DNA of 36,968 nucleotides from the NCBI GenBank assembly GCA_913061105.1, contig CAJXVJ010000006.1, positions 1 through 36,968 on the forward strand, in the 5' to 3' direction. The stretch comes from an uncultured Alcanivoracaceae bacterium (GTDB lineage Bacteria; Pseudomonadota; Gammaproteobacteria; Xanthomonadales; Marinicellaceae). Below, one piece after another: positions 1 through 8,099 of the stretch; the first letter of the stretch is position 1, and every line of letters starts with the position of its first letter. The notes under the pieces are model-generated. The model did not search any database and was not told the origin of the DNA. It saw nothing but the letters and a program-made list of their open reading frames with translations. The translations under genes and the position numbers were made by a program.

Positions 1-31
1 GTCGGCAGCGTCAGATGTGTATAAGAGACAG
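1..31 (+). other. Nextera transposase adapter (read-1 side), technical
   Basis: The first 31 bases match the end of the Illumina Nextera read-1 adapter. Positions 13-31 are the 19-bp Tn5 mosaic end (AGATGTGTATAAGAGACAG). This is library sequence left at the contig edge, not genome. Genomic sequence begins at about position 32. The matching read-2/i7 adapter lies at the other end. Confidence 0.98.
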
Positions 32-614
32 CAGATATTGAAGTGATAATGGGTTGATCAACTGTATTAAATGGCTCAAATGCTTTGATATCAAATACAA
101 AAAATACAGCCAAACCAATCATAATTAATGGAATAATTTTTAAAATAGTGAACATCAGTTGAGTTATTCCAGCTTGCCTGACACCTCGCATATTAATCAA
201 CGTTAGACTCCAAATCAAAAGCAATGCGATGATTACAGCAAAAATGGGTTGTGCCATCAGCACAGGAAAGAAAACACCCATATAAGAAACAGCTGCCACA
301 GCAATGGCAGCATTACCACACCAGATTGAAATCCAATAAGACCAGGCCACAGAAAATCCCGCTAACTCTCCAAAATTATCATAAGCATAGCGATATGGAC
401 CGCCTTGTTTGGGAAACTTGCGACTCAGCCTAACAAAAACCAAAGCCGTCATAATCGCACCTATAGCTGAAGCCAGCCAACCAAGAATACTCACGCCACC
501 ATATTTCGCCAATGAGGCTGGCAACAAGAAAATACCCGAGCCAATCATATTGCCAATCACCAATGCGGTGCAGATCATCAAGCCTACCGATTTGTTTTTA
601 TTTTTGTTTGGCAT
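32..614 (-). CDS. AdiC/PotE-like amino acid or polyamine permease, N-terminal part (cut by contig edge)
   Basis: About 194 codons are readable from ATG 614 down to the adapter, with no stop, so the C-terminal half is missing. The protein belongs to the APC superfamily of inner-membrane amino acid/polyamine transporters. The motif GNMIGSGIF at residues 21-29 is the substrate-binding loop of TM1. It is followed by LLPASLA and by four more hydrophobic segments ending near residue 185. The KFPKQGGPYRYA stretch after TM2 and the WISIWCGN stretch in TM3 match the AdiC/CadB/PotE branch (basic amino acid or agmatine/putrescine antiporters) better than LysP-type permeases. The gene is divergent from the Rieske oxygenase at 690, with 75 bp between the starts. 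A shared substrate, such as a quaternary amine or amino acid, is possible but is inference. No clear Shine-Dalgarno precedes the ATG. The substrate cannot be fixed because later helices are absent. Confidence 0.88.
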
Positions 615-689
615 ATAATGTTGTATTGAAATATCCTATAAGTTTTAATCGGCAATACAATTATTGTCAACCTTTAAAGAGAAAAATTG

Positions 690-1769
690 ATGTCATCAGA
701 TCCAGATAAATTGGCTAAGCATTTAAAAATTGCCCAACCTGATAATGCCCATACTTTGCCAGCATCGCTGTATACCGATCCACAATATTTAACTCAAGAA
801 TTCAAAAAAATATTCGAAAACACTTGGCAATTAATTGGGCATGAGAGCCAATTAAAAAAAAGCGGAGATCAATTAGTTGCACAAGTCGGATGCATTCCTA
901 TTGTCGCTGTTCGTACTCAAACAGGACAGCTCAAAGCCTTTCATAATGTCTGTAGACACCGTGCAGGACCAGTGGCTGTAGAAAATAACAACAATAAAGT
1001 TTTGCGTTGTAAGTACCACGGCTGGACTTACACACTAGATGGTGAATTAAGAAGTGCCCCTGAGATGGAAACTACCCCTAATTTTGATGTGTGCCAATAT
1101 CATCTGCCTCAAGCAAAAATTACCACTTGGCAAGGATTTGTGTTTGTCTGTATTAATAAAGATGCTCCAGCCATTGAGACTGTCTTTAAAAACATAAAAG
1201 AAACCATTGCCCCAATTGATTTAAAAAGCATGCATTACCACCACACAGATGAATACACCATCAATTGCAATTGGAAAGTCTACATGGACAATTATCTTGA
1301 AGGATATCACTTGCCTCATGTACATCCAGGCTTGAGTAAGTTACTCGATTACCGCAGTTATAAAACTGAATTGGCCGAATGGTATAGCTATCAACACAGT
1401 CCTATTACTAATGACAATGAGAATAATATTTATGCTGATGGCGATGCCCATTATTACTGTGTATTCCCAAATCTGATGTTGAATATTTTACCGAATAGAT
1501 TACAAACCAATGTGATATTGCCAGATGGCCACGATAAGACAAAAATCATTTTTGACTATTATTATGCTGATACAGATTCAGAAACCACTAAAAAATTAAT
1601 TAAAGAAGACCTAGATTTCAGCGATGAAATCCAACAAGAAGACATTGATATTTGCGAAAAAGTCCAAATCGGCTTAAATTCAGGCAGCTACGAAACAGGA
1701 CGCTTGTGCATGAAAAGAGAAACTGGTGTGTTGCATTTTCAGAATATGGTGAGGCAGTTTTTGAGGTAA
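690..1769 (+). CDS. Rieske non-heme iron oxygenase, choline monooxygenase/GbcA-like large subunit
   Basis: 359 residues. The ATG at 690 follows AAAGAGA and is preferred over the in-frame TTG at 687. The Rieske [2Fe-2S] site is C88-R-H90 with C107-KY-H110 (CxH-x16-CxxH). The mononuclear Fe site is D200-NYLEGY-H207-x4-H212, with a third acidic ligand in the ED at about residues 317-318. The DNYLEGYH stretch and the C-terminal EDIDICEKVQIGL segment resemble plant choline monooxygenase and bacterial glycine-betaine or carnitine oxygenases. The length (about 360-430 aa in this group) indicates a complete subunit. Such enzymes hydroxylate and so demethylate quaternary amines, using electrons from a separate ferredoxin-type reductase. 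No reductase gene is in view, so the partner must lie elsewhere. The divergent permease at 614 could import the substrate. Aromatic-ring hydroxylation cannot be excluded from motifs alone. Confidence 0.9.
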   Translation: MSSDPDKLAKHLKIAQPDNAHTLPASLYTDPQYLTQEFKKIFENTWQLIGHESQLKKSGDQLVAQVGCIPIVAVRTQTGQLKAFHNVCRHRAGPVAVENNNNKVLRCKYHGWTYTLDGELRSAPEMETTPNFDVCQYHLPQAKITTWQGFVFVCINKDAPAIETVFKNIKETIAPIDLKSMHYHHTDEYTINCNWKVYMDNYLEGYHLPHVHPGLSKLLDYRSYKTELAEWYSYQHSPITNDNENNIYADGDAHYYCVFPNLMLNILPNRLQTNVILPDGHDKTKIIFDYYYADTDSETTKKLIKEDLDFSDEIQQEDIDICEKVQIGLNSGSYETGRLCMKRETGVLHFQNMVRQFLR

Positions 1770-1847
1770 GGAAAATTAATTTTCTATGGAGGGTATGAAG
1801 GATACGAAGGTAAAGTTTATAAAATCTGAAACCTTGAATCAACTCGG

Positions 1848-1945
1848 TTATGTAGGGTCCGGATCTGTGTGTCCGCCCGATTTTTTGATTTCAATACAAA
1901 TTCAATCCAACAAATAGGAGTACACATAGGTGCTCCACTACATTA
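1848..1945. repeat. Inverted pair of GTAG-headed REP-like palindromes
   Basis: The left unit starts at GTAG 1852 and forms GGG..CGGA / TCCGCCC (1855-1879). The right unit is its diverged reverse complement, ending at CTAC 1938-1941 with GGAG..AC / GT..CTCC arms. Heads point outward, as in BIME pairs. GTAG-headed dyads are known from REP families of Stenotrophomonas and relatives. No RAYT transposase is in the window. This pair begins the gene-free stretch 1770-2408; I saw nothing coding there. Confidence 0.6.
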
Positions 1946-2003
1946 GAATAGAGTCACTTTCATGGTTACCACCTGAAGCGAGTGTATATTAACGAGGGCA
2001 AAA

Positions 2004-2186
2004 GTCGGGACTAAACAGACTGTGAAAGTATTCTGCTGACGAGTAAAAATAGCATAAAATCAGCTACTTTTCGTTGAAAAACTTGGAATTAGCGAGCTAG
2101 TCACTACGTTTTCCGCCTCAATTAGCTAATTTTCTCCTCGTTTTTCTTTCGCCACATAATACTTTCACAGTCTGTAAAGTCCCAAT
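2004..2186. repeat. Long inverted repeat with 29-nt arms
   Basis: Arm 2004-2032 is the reverse complement of arm 2158-2186. It has an uninterrupted 18-bp core (AATACTTTCACAGTCTGT in the right arm), then AGTCCC after two mismatches. The 125-nt spacer has no convincing ORF. The outer ends carry GTCGGGACT and AGTCCC, the same half-sites found in the flanking 105-bp repeat, so this looks like part of one REP-rich mosaic. It could be a non-autonomous element. Confidence 0.7.
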
Positions 2187-2280
2187 TCCATTCGATTTTT
2201 CCTTTGGATTTGGGACTTTAGTCCCGACTGATAAATTGATATTAAACTGGGTTTTCGCGTAAGATGGGCCCTGCCCATCA
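2176..2280. repeat. 105-bp repeat, copy 1 (upstream of the beta-propeller gene)
   Basis: This stretch aligns without gaps to 4374-4478, with about 96 of 105 positions identical by hand count. A more diverged homologous tail continues to about 2332. It holds two short perfect palindromes: GGGACT-TT-AGTCCC with a GAC tail (2212-2228), and GATGGGC-CCT-GCCCATC (2263-2279). The two copies lie in direct orientation on either side of the gene at 2409-4358. They could mediate recombination that deletes or duplicates the gene, or act as 3' mRNA-stabilising or terminating hairpins. Confidence 0.85.
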
Positions 2281-2408
2281 TGAAATATTTTTAATAAGTT
2301 TCCTACCAACTCAAAATGATAGGCGGCCCCATTTTTAAAAATAAATATTTATTATTAGCACTATCAATTATAATGAATTCACTAATTGAACTTTGACCAT
2401 AAACAATC

Positions 2409-4358
2409 ATGAATATAAATAAAATAAAAATCATACTTTCACTATTAATTTTGGCTCTAATTCTACAAGGATGCCAATTTAAAAACACAAAGAAACCTCA
2501 TAAAATAAGATTAGAAAAAATCACTTCTTCAAAACAGATTAATGATTTCTTTAAAGAAATTTGGCAAAAAAATAGAAAACATGGGAAACAATCATTTAAA
2601 AACATTAATCCTTCATATGATTGTTTAAACATTTCTAACAATAAAGGTGATGAATTATGCCCAATTATAGTTACTGGTTCTCGGATAACTTCAAGTGATT
2701 CAATAACAAACAACCAAGTTGCCGGAGTAGACGAAGGTGACATAATAAAACAATTTAACAATATGTTAATTATTTTAAGAAAAGGCACACTCTATAGCAT
2801 TGACATTTCAGATCAAAATTCATCAAGTTTCATCAAACTTGATGAAGTCAAAGCGTTTTCACCTTATTGGCAGCACGATGCATTTTTTGATGAAATATTA
2901 ATTAATAATGGCATTATTTTAGTTTTGGGCTTTAATTATGATTTAGATGTAAGTGAGATAATAAGATTTGAGTTGACTGATGATGGAAAATTTACATTTA
3001 AAGACAATTATCTTATCAATTCAGAAGATTATTATGATCCTGAGAACTATGCCTCTCGATTATTTAACCATCAATTTACAAGCTATATACCTATAGAGCT
3101 CTATTTAAATGAGCCATTTGAAGACCAATTACCTCAAATAACTAAAGTCCCTAATGATTTTTCAGGGGATGAAAAAGAACTTATATGGAATACTCTTTTT
3201 GATATTTCTGATATCTACTTTCCTATTCAAAATTTATCGGAACCAACTCTACACAGTTTTATAGTCTGTCCGCTTAATCAAGATGATTTGATTTGTAATG
3301 GTGTAGGAGTAATTAGTTCAAACACATCACTATATTACAACAATGGTGAACATATTTATATGTGGGTATCTGCTTGGAAACAAGAAGCATTAGATATTGA
3401 TTCAATAAATACCTACGATACAATTTATGATATCGACAGAGGTTCTCTTACAAATGGAAAAAATAAAGTTACAAATATTGAGGAATTATACAATCCACTT
3501 ATCTACCGTATTTCTCTTAATGACTTTGATGTAGATGCAGTTCAAGTACAAGGCATGCCTGTTTCCCAGTTTTCATTTCATCATCAAAATGAAGCATTAT
3601 ATATGTACGGATTAATTGATAAGAATCACGCAAAACTTATGGAAATGCCCGATAGTATTTTTGATAAAGCTGCCAGTAAATATCCAATTATTATAACGGA
3701 AAATTACGAAGAAAACTCAATTAATTCTACCCAAAGATTTATTGGGAATTATTTTTTAATTGGCAATAGCTATGATAGGTATTTAGACGATTTTAGTATT
3801 AAGCCTGTAAATATAATCAATATTAAAAATGGCAAATCAGATGAAATCACATTAACACATTATGCTGATAGAATTGAAGCCATTGATGAAAAAGCCTTGG
3901 TTGTTGGTACTACTCAGGACAACAACCTTGGTTTGAGTTTATTATCATTAAAAGACATTAAAATTGATAAACAAACGATTCTATTAGATCGTTTAGAAGG
4001 GGAAAGTCGAAGTCATGCTTTCAACTTCAAATATATAGAAGACTTTTTATTAACTGGCATTACAACTCAGTTCAAAAATAAAGCTGAACTGGATGAAGGA
4101 TATTATTGGTGGGATGACAATATCCCTTCGGATATTACCTTCATTGGCGGTTTAGATAATTTTGATTACATTGGAGGACTTGTTAGTGATTCACCCCCAA
4201 CTCAGGGATGTACTGTTTCTTGTGATGATTGGTATGGTAATAGTCGTCCATTTTTTATTGAGAATAGAATTTTTGCTTTAACTGGAGATGAGTTAATAGA
4301 AGCCTCATTGATTGATGGGAAAATAGTTGAATTAAGTAGAATCAATATAACGGATTGA
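2409..4358 (+). CDS. Lipoprotein with secreted C-terminal beta-propeller domain (PF09826-type)
   Basis: 649 residues. The N-terminus is a lipoprotein signal: basic MNINKIKI, a hydrophobic stretch and lipobox LQGC (acylated Cys at residue 22), so the protein should be membrane-anchored and face the periplasm or outside. The segment NNQVAGVDEGDIIK (about residues 102-115), followed by LIILRKGTLYSIDI, is the characteristic entry strand of the beta-propeller family distantly related to WD40 repeats (usual consensus VEGVDEADIVK). Several repeats with an 'LxIIxxLxGES' look follow towards the C-terminus. Directly before the propeller is PIIVTGSRI (about residues 86-94), a string also common in TonB-dependent receptor plugs; its role here is unknown. 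No enzymatic motif is visible and no function is established. The gene stands alone, flanked on both sides by the 105-bp repeat. No Shine-Dalgarno is evident before the ATG. Confidence 0.82.
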   Translation: MNINKIKIILSLLILALILQGCQFKNTKKPHKIRLEKITSSKQINDFFKEIWQKNRKHGKQSFKNINPSYDCLNISNNKGDELCPIIVTGSRITSSDSITNNQVAGVDEGDIIKQFNNMLIILRKGTLYSIDISDQNSSSFIKLDEVKAFSPYWQHDAFFDEILINNGIILVLGFNYDLDVSEIIRFELTDDGKFTFKDNYLINSEDYYDPENYASRLFNHQFTSYIPIELYLNEPFEDQLPQITKVPNDFSGDEKELIWNTLFDISDIYFPIQNLSEPTLHSFIVCPLNQDDLICNGVGVISSNTSLYYNNGEHIYMWVSAWKQEALDIDSINTYDTIYDIDRGSLTNGKNKVTNIEELYNPLIYRISLNDFDVDAVQVQGMPVSQFSFHHQNEALYMYGLIDKNHAKLMEMPDSIFDKAASKYPIIITENYEENSINSTQRFIGNYFLIGNSYDRYLDDFSIKPVNIINIKNGKSDEITLTHYADRIEAIDEKALVVGTTQDNNLGLSLLSLKDIKIDKQTILLDRLEGESRSHAFNFKYIEDFLLTGITTQFKNKAELDEGYYWWDDNIPSDITFIGGLDNFDYIGGLVSDSPPTQGCTVSCDDWYGNSRPFFIENRIFALTGDELIEASLIDGKIVELSRINITD

Positions 4359-4364
4359 TTAAAT

Positions 4365-4540
4365 GTCGGGACTAAAGTCCCAATTTCGTTAGATTTTTCC
4401 ATTGGAATTGGATCTTTAGTCCCGACTGATAAATTGATATAAAACTGGGTTTTCGCGTAAGATGGGCCCTGCCTATCAAGAATTATCAATGGAACATTTT
4501 TATACTAACCCAATAAAATGATGGACAGGGCCCATCTTAC
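4365..4540. repeat. 105-bp repeat copy 2 with two REP-like inverted pairs
   Basis: Copy 2 of the 105-bp repeat spans 4374-4478. It is embedded in two inverted pairs. The first is GTCGGGACTAAAGTCCC (4365-4381) against 4410-4426, 15 of 17 matching. The second is 4457-4478 against 4519-4540, 20 of 22 matching, each arm centred on GGGCCC. Heads (GTC, GTAA) face outward in both pairs. The whole sits 7 nt after the beta-propeller stop codon and could act as a transcript-end structure. Confidence 0.8.
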
Positions 4541-4641
4541 ATAATAATCATACTTTTAAATATGGACAAAAAGACACTCTATGACTATCCGGTTTTATCT
4601 TGCTCTTGATCTTTAATTGCTAATTGATAAGTAACGCTTAA

Positions 4642-5142
4642 TCAGATTTCCTTTTCAATAATATAGTCATCCTTAAAGAAACCACCACCAATATCAGTTT
4701 TGATTTTATCTGTCACAACGAAATCACGGTTTTTATACCAATTATTGGCACCACTGTTCATCTTATTTACAGTGAGCCAAAGCAAGGAAATTTTCTCTGC
4801 AATGCACTTGTCTTCAACAAAATTCAACATCGCATGACCTGCTCCTTTTCCTCTAGCTGCATTATTGACATAAATTTTACTGATGAGAATTTTGTCTTTA
4901 GTATCATTAACGCTTAATCCAATATATCCTACTTGCTCATTTTCTATATCAACAAGATAGTATTCAACACCATCAGATATTTGAGATTTAATCGCAGCAA
5001 AACTTTGAAAGTTTTACAACATATATTCAACTTATTCTTGACTGATGATTGGCACGTAGTGATGGGTCCAAATTTCTTTCGCCAGGACGGTCACACTATC
5101 GATGTTATCGTCAGTTGAGACTGGTACTATCTTAATTGACAT
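4642..5142 (-). pseudogene. GNAT N-acetyltransferase pseudogene with two in-frame stop codons
   Basis: From ATG 5142 to TGA 4642 a single frame of 167 codons reads as a GNAT enzyme, with no frameshift. The start MSIKIVPVSTDDNIDSVTVL leads to WTHHYVPIIS. The motif KIYVNNAARGKGAGHAM is the acetyl-CoA pyrophosphate-binding Q/RxxGxG/A loop. WYKNRDFVV is the usual helix-strand near the end. The frame is broken by TAA at 5032-5034 (codon 37) and TAA at 5014-5016 (codon 43). Relatives typically have glutamine and an acidic or polar residue in the matching QVxYMLxxF segment, so each stop is one substitution away from sense. The shortest intact piece would start inside the domain and lack the first strands and helices. 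It is most likely a recent pseudogene. A translated C-terminal fragment is possible but unlikely to fold. Confidence 0.85.
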
Positions 5143-5178
5143 GATTGGTACCATTAATAAGCATATTGATTATTGATT

Positions 5179-7200
5179 TCACTCCTCACCAGAATATTTC
5201 TCAAACCAAGCCAATATAGCAGAAACTTTGGCAATTAAATTGCTGGGTTTTGAAGCGATGCCGTGTGAAGCTCCAGGAATTCTGACCATGGCACTTTCTA
5301 CTTTTTGTAGTTTTAATGCGGTGTAGTATTGTTCTGATTCTGAAATAGGGGTTCTGAAATCTTGTTCACCTGTGAGTAGCATGGTTGGGGTTTTGACATT
5401 GCCTACCAATGATAATGGTGAACGTTTATGATAGCTTTCAGGGTTTTCCCAAGGCATATCGGCAAACCAATACTTGGTAAAATAAGCTGGCACATCAGAA
5501 TGCAAGACAAAGCTTGTCCAATTTATAACGGGTTTTGCCACTACTGCGGCTTTAAATCGATCGGTTTTACCAATAATCCAAGCACTTAAAGTACCTCCAC
5601 CACTGCCACCTGTCACAAATAATTTTTCCTCATTGATATAACCTTTGGCAATCACAGCATCCACACCTGATATCAAATCATCGTAATCTTGGCTAGGATA
5701 ATTGTGGTGGATCAAATTGGCAAACTCTTTTCCATAACTGGTACTGCCTCTGGGATTGGTATAAAGCACTACGTACCCTGCTGCGGCGAACAGTTGAATT
5801 TCTGCTGAGAAGACTGGGCCATAACTGGAAAAAGGGCCGCCATGGATTTCCAGGATTAATGGATACTTTTTAGTGGGATCAAAGTTAGGCGGTTTAACTA
5901 TCCAGCCTTGCACATCTTTTTTATCAAATGTCGATTTATACCAAATTTCTTCAACTTGACCCAATTGTTTGTGTGAAAACAGGTCTGCATTGAGGTTGGT
6001 CAATCGCTTGTCTTTGCCATTTATACCTGATGCCAGATCTGCAGGATGATCGGCTTTGCCTAAAGTATAGGCGTATTTGCCATTGTTCGAAACACTGTAT
6101 GTGCCTGCATTGTAGGGTCGACCTAATGATAAACCGCCTAAGTTTTCTGTGATATCAGAGATTTTTCCTGATGTTGAAATAAATCCAAGCTTGGTATTGC
6201 CTTTGTCATCGTATTGAAAATACAAGCCTTTGCCTTTGTTATCCCATTGAATATTGGCCATGTCTCTATCAAAATCTTTTGTAACTAATTTTGAATTTGT
6301 GCCATCAATGTTCATCAGGTATAACTTGTTTTGATCATAACCCAAGTATTTGTCATCATGACCTAAATAAGCGATCTGCTTGCCATCTGGTGAAACCTTT
6401 GGTGATGCATCAGGCCCTTGTCTATTGGTCAATGGTTGTATCTTGCCATCACTGATTGCAATAGCATATATTTCAGAATTCATCGGATCGTATTCATTGT
6501 CTTCTTGCAAATTAGCCGAAAAAATCAATGATTTGTTATCATGTGACCAAGTTGGTCCGCCATGATCAAATTTTGAATCGGTTAACTGTCTAGGTGTACC
6601 ACCCGATACGGGCAAAGTAAATAATTGTGTGTGGCCACCTTTGATGTATCCTTGGCCATCAAAACGGTAATTCATTTGATCAATATATATGGGTGATGCA
6701 TTCCATTCTGCTCCTTCTGGTTTAGCCGGCATATTAATTATAGAATCGTTTTTAGCTGGAACAAACATGGTAAAAGCAATGTGATTATCGTCTAATGACC
6801 ACGAAATATTAGATGGGCTTTTCTCAGTATTGATGAGTATCATCTCATCACCTGAATCCATCCAACGCAAATACACCCGCATTTTTCCATCTGCATTAGA
6901 TTTATAAATCAATTTTTTGCCATCATGTGACCACAGGGGTGAAAAATCATTCTGGCTGCCAGTGGTCAGCGGTCGATTTTTAGATCCATCAAAATTTGCG
7001 ATCCATAGATTTGATAAGTTTTTATCAGTCATGACATCTTTGTAATTCCTGACATAAACAATGGTTTTACCATCGGGTGAGATCTGAGGATCAGAGACAT
7101 ATTCTAAATTGAATACATCGATTAGTTCTAATTTATTTGATAGTTCAGCATTACATTGGTAACTGGTGAATATAACGATAAGACAGATTAAATTTTTCAT
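5179..7200 (-). CDS. S9 family peptidase (dipeptidyl/acylaminoacyl peptidase type), exported
   Basis: 673 residues. An 18-residue signal peptide ends at about CNA. Residues 30-400 carry repeated PD40/WD40-like blades, for example ISPDGKTIVYV, SHDGKKLIYK and VSPDGKQIAYLG, forming the N-terminal beta-propeller. The C-terminal alpha/beta-hydrolase domain starts at about residue 420. It has the nucleophile motif GGSGGG with Ser533, Asp614 in GEQDFRTP and His646 in GASHG, a complete catalytic triad. The HGGP oxyanion motif is at about 454-457. The family removes dipeptides or acyl-amino acids from peptide N-termini, here probably in the periplasm. It lies alone, with the GNAT pseudogene downstream and 297 nt upstream to the next stop codon. 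Start ATG 7200 fits the signal peptide, though no strong Shine-Dalgarno is present. Confidence 0.95.
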   Translation of the reverse strand: MKNLICLIVIFTSYQCNAELSNKLELIDVFNLEYVSDPQISPDGKTIVYVRNYKDVMTDKNLSNLWIANFDGSKNRPLTTGSQNDFSPLWSHDGKKLIYKSNADGKMRVYLRWMDSGDEMILINTEKSPSNISWSLDDNHIAFTMFVPAKNDSIINMPAKPEGAEWNASPIYIDQMNYRFDGQGYIKGGHTQLFTLPVSGGTPRQLTDSKFDHGGPTWSHDNKSLIFSANLQEDNEYDPMNSEIYAIAISDGKIQPLTNRQGPDASPKVSPDGKQIAYLGHDDKYLGYDQNKLYLMNIDGTNSKLVTKDFDRDMANIQWDNKGKGLYFQYDDKGNTKLGFISTSGKISDITENLGGLSLGRPYNAGTYSVSNNGKYAYTLGKADHPADLASGINGKDKRLTNLNADLFSHKQLGQVEEIWYKSTFDKKDVQGWIVKPPNFDPTKKYPLILEIHGGPFSSYGPVFSAEIQLFAAAGYVVLYTNPRGSTSYGKEFANLIHHNYPSQDYDDLISGVDAVIAKGYINEEKLFVTGGSGGGTLSAWIIGKTDRFKAAVVAKPVINWTSFVLHSDVPAYFTKYWFADMPWENPESYHKRSPLSLVGNVKTPTMLLTGEQDFRTPISESEQYYTALKLQKVESAMVRIPGASHGIASKPSNLIAKVSAILAWFEKYSGEE

Positions 7201-7374
7201 AATTATTATTTTTAAATTGAGGGGGTTAACAAATGTTATTAGTTACTTTTATCAAACGATCACATCTCTGTTCCATTCTTAATAATTAGTTTAGCATTTG
7301 TCTAATGGATTTGTAAGTGATATGTTTAGAATGAAATTAACACGTAAAAAAACAAATACCTATGCCAAGTTAAC

Positions 7375-7549
7375 TTATTACCCAAATCCCGATATAGAGA
7401 ATACGATGATATCACAAGTCCTTGATGTACCTAGAAAACCTGAAAAAACACTTATCACCAATGAGGTGACTACGTTTTTTTCTGATTTCCTATGCACATC
7501 AGTTACTTGCAATCTCAAACGCATTTCTATGTCGGGATTTGGGTATTAA
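7375..7549. repeat. Inverted repeat with ~24-nt arms overlapping the 3' end of the FMN reductase gene
   Basis: Arm 7375-7398 and arm 7526-7549 are reverse complements at about 22 of 24 positions, including the perfect 14-mer TACCCAAATCCCGA (7379-7392). The right arm encodes part of the last 15 residues of the reductase. The loop contains a terminator hairpin. This may be a small mobile repeat that inserted at the gene end. The rest of gene-free 7201-7498 shows nothing recognisable. Confidence 0.55.
7442..7482 (-). terminator. Rho-independent terminator after the FMN reductase
   Basis: On the minus strand the stem TCACC / GGTGA, with flanking partial pairing (7455-7469), is followed by GTTTTTTC (7442-7449). 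On the plus strand it is followed by GTTTTTTT, so it may work in both directions. It lies 17 nt past the reductase stop codon at 7499. Confidence 0.6.
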
Positions 7550-8065
7550 ACTTTTAATAACGTTTTGTAATTCTAAAGCCAACTCGTTATTTAAGACTCT
7601 GTTGTTCTGGCTGTCATAATTATCGTAAAACTTTGGCAATGAAAAATTGCCTTTTACATCACCGTTAAAATGTGGCATGGAATTAATCGCTGTATTTAAA
7701 ACGTTTGATGCACCGCCTGCTCCAGGTGATGTTGAAAGCAATACCATGGGTTTATTTTGATAAACTTTTGGGTTAATGCGTGAACACCAATCAAATAAAT
7801 TTTTGTATGCCGCTGTATAGGAACCATTGTGTTCAGCAAATGAAATAATCACTGCATCTGCGTTTTCTATTTTTGCAAGAAATGCATGGGCCAATTCATG
7901 TTTGCCCAATTCATCTTCTCTGTCTTGACTAAAAAGCGGCATTTCATAATCATTGATGTCTAAAATTTCTACCGTGCAGTTATCAATTAAGCTGGCCGCA
8001 TAGGTGACCAATTTTTTGTTGATTGATTTGGTGCTGCTACTGGCAGCAAAAGCCATTACTTTCAT
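7499..8065 (-). CDS. NADPH-dependent FMN reductase (flavodoxin-fold)
   Basis: 188 residues from ATG 8065, chosen because AAGGAAA lies 8-9 nt upstream and the family starts with a beta-strand (MKVMAFAASSS). An upstream TTG would add 17 residues that do not fit the family. AASSSTKSINKKL (residues 6-18) is the phosphate-binding loop for FMN. ISFAEHNGSYTAAYKNLFDW matches the central PEYN(G/H)S..LKN.iDW-type motif, with E and N conserved. LLSTSPGAGGA is the usual S-P-G loop. Related enzymes (ChrR/YieF, azoreductases) reduce flavin, quinones or metals with NAD(P)H. It lies 34 nt after the 2-oxoglutarate oxygenase gene and is probably co-transcribed. The last residues after NVIKSL overlap an inverted repeat and may be an added tail. 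Confidence 0.9.
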   Translation of the reverse strand: MKVMAFAASSSTKSINKKLVTYAASLIDNCTVEILDINDYEMPLFSQDREDELGKHELAHAFLAKIENADAVIISFAEHNGSYTAAYKNLFDWCSRINPKVYQNKPMVLLSTSPGAGGASNVLNTAINSMPHFNGDVKGNFSLPKFYDNYDSQNNRVLNNELALELQNVIKSLIPKSRHRNAFEIASN

Positions 8066-8099
8066 GTGTTTTTCCTTCTTTGTGTTTAATAATTTTAGT

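Noticed and set aside
5014-5034. Stop-codon reassignment or readthrough in the GNAT gene
   Set aside because: TAA is used as a normal terminator elsewhere in the window (for example yjdF and plsX), and no other gene has in-frame stops. Pseudogenisation is simpler.
7298-7549. A small plus-strand protein of 83 codons
   Set aside because: It spans an inverted repeat and a terminator hairpin and overlaps the end of the reductase gene. It has no recognisable domain.
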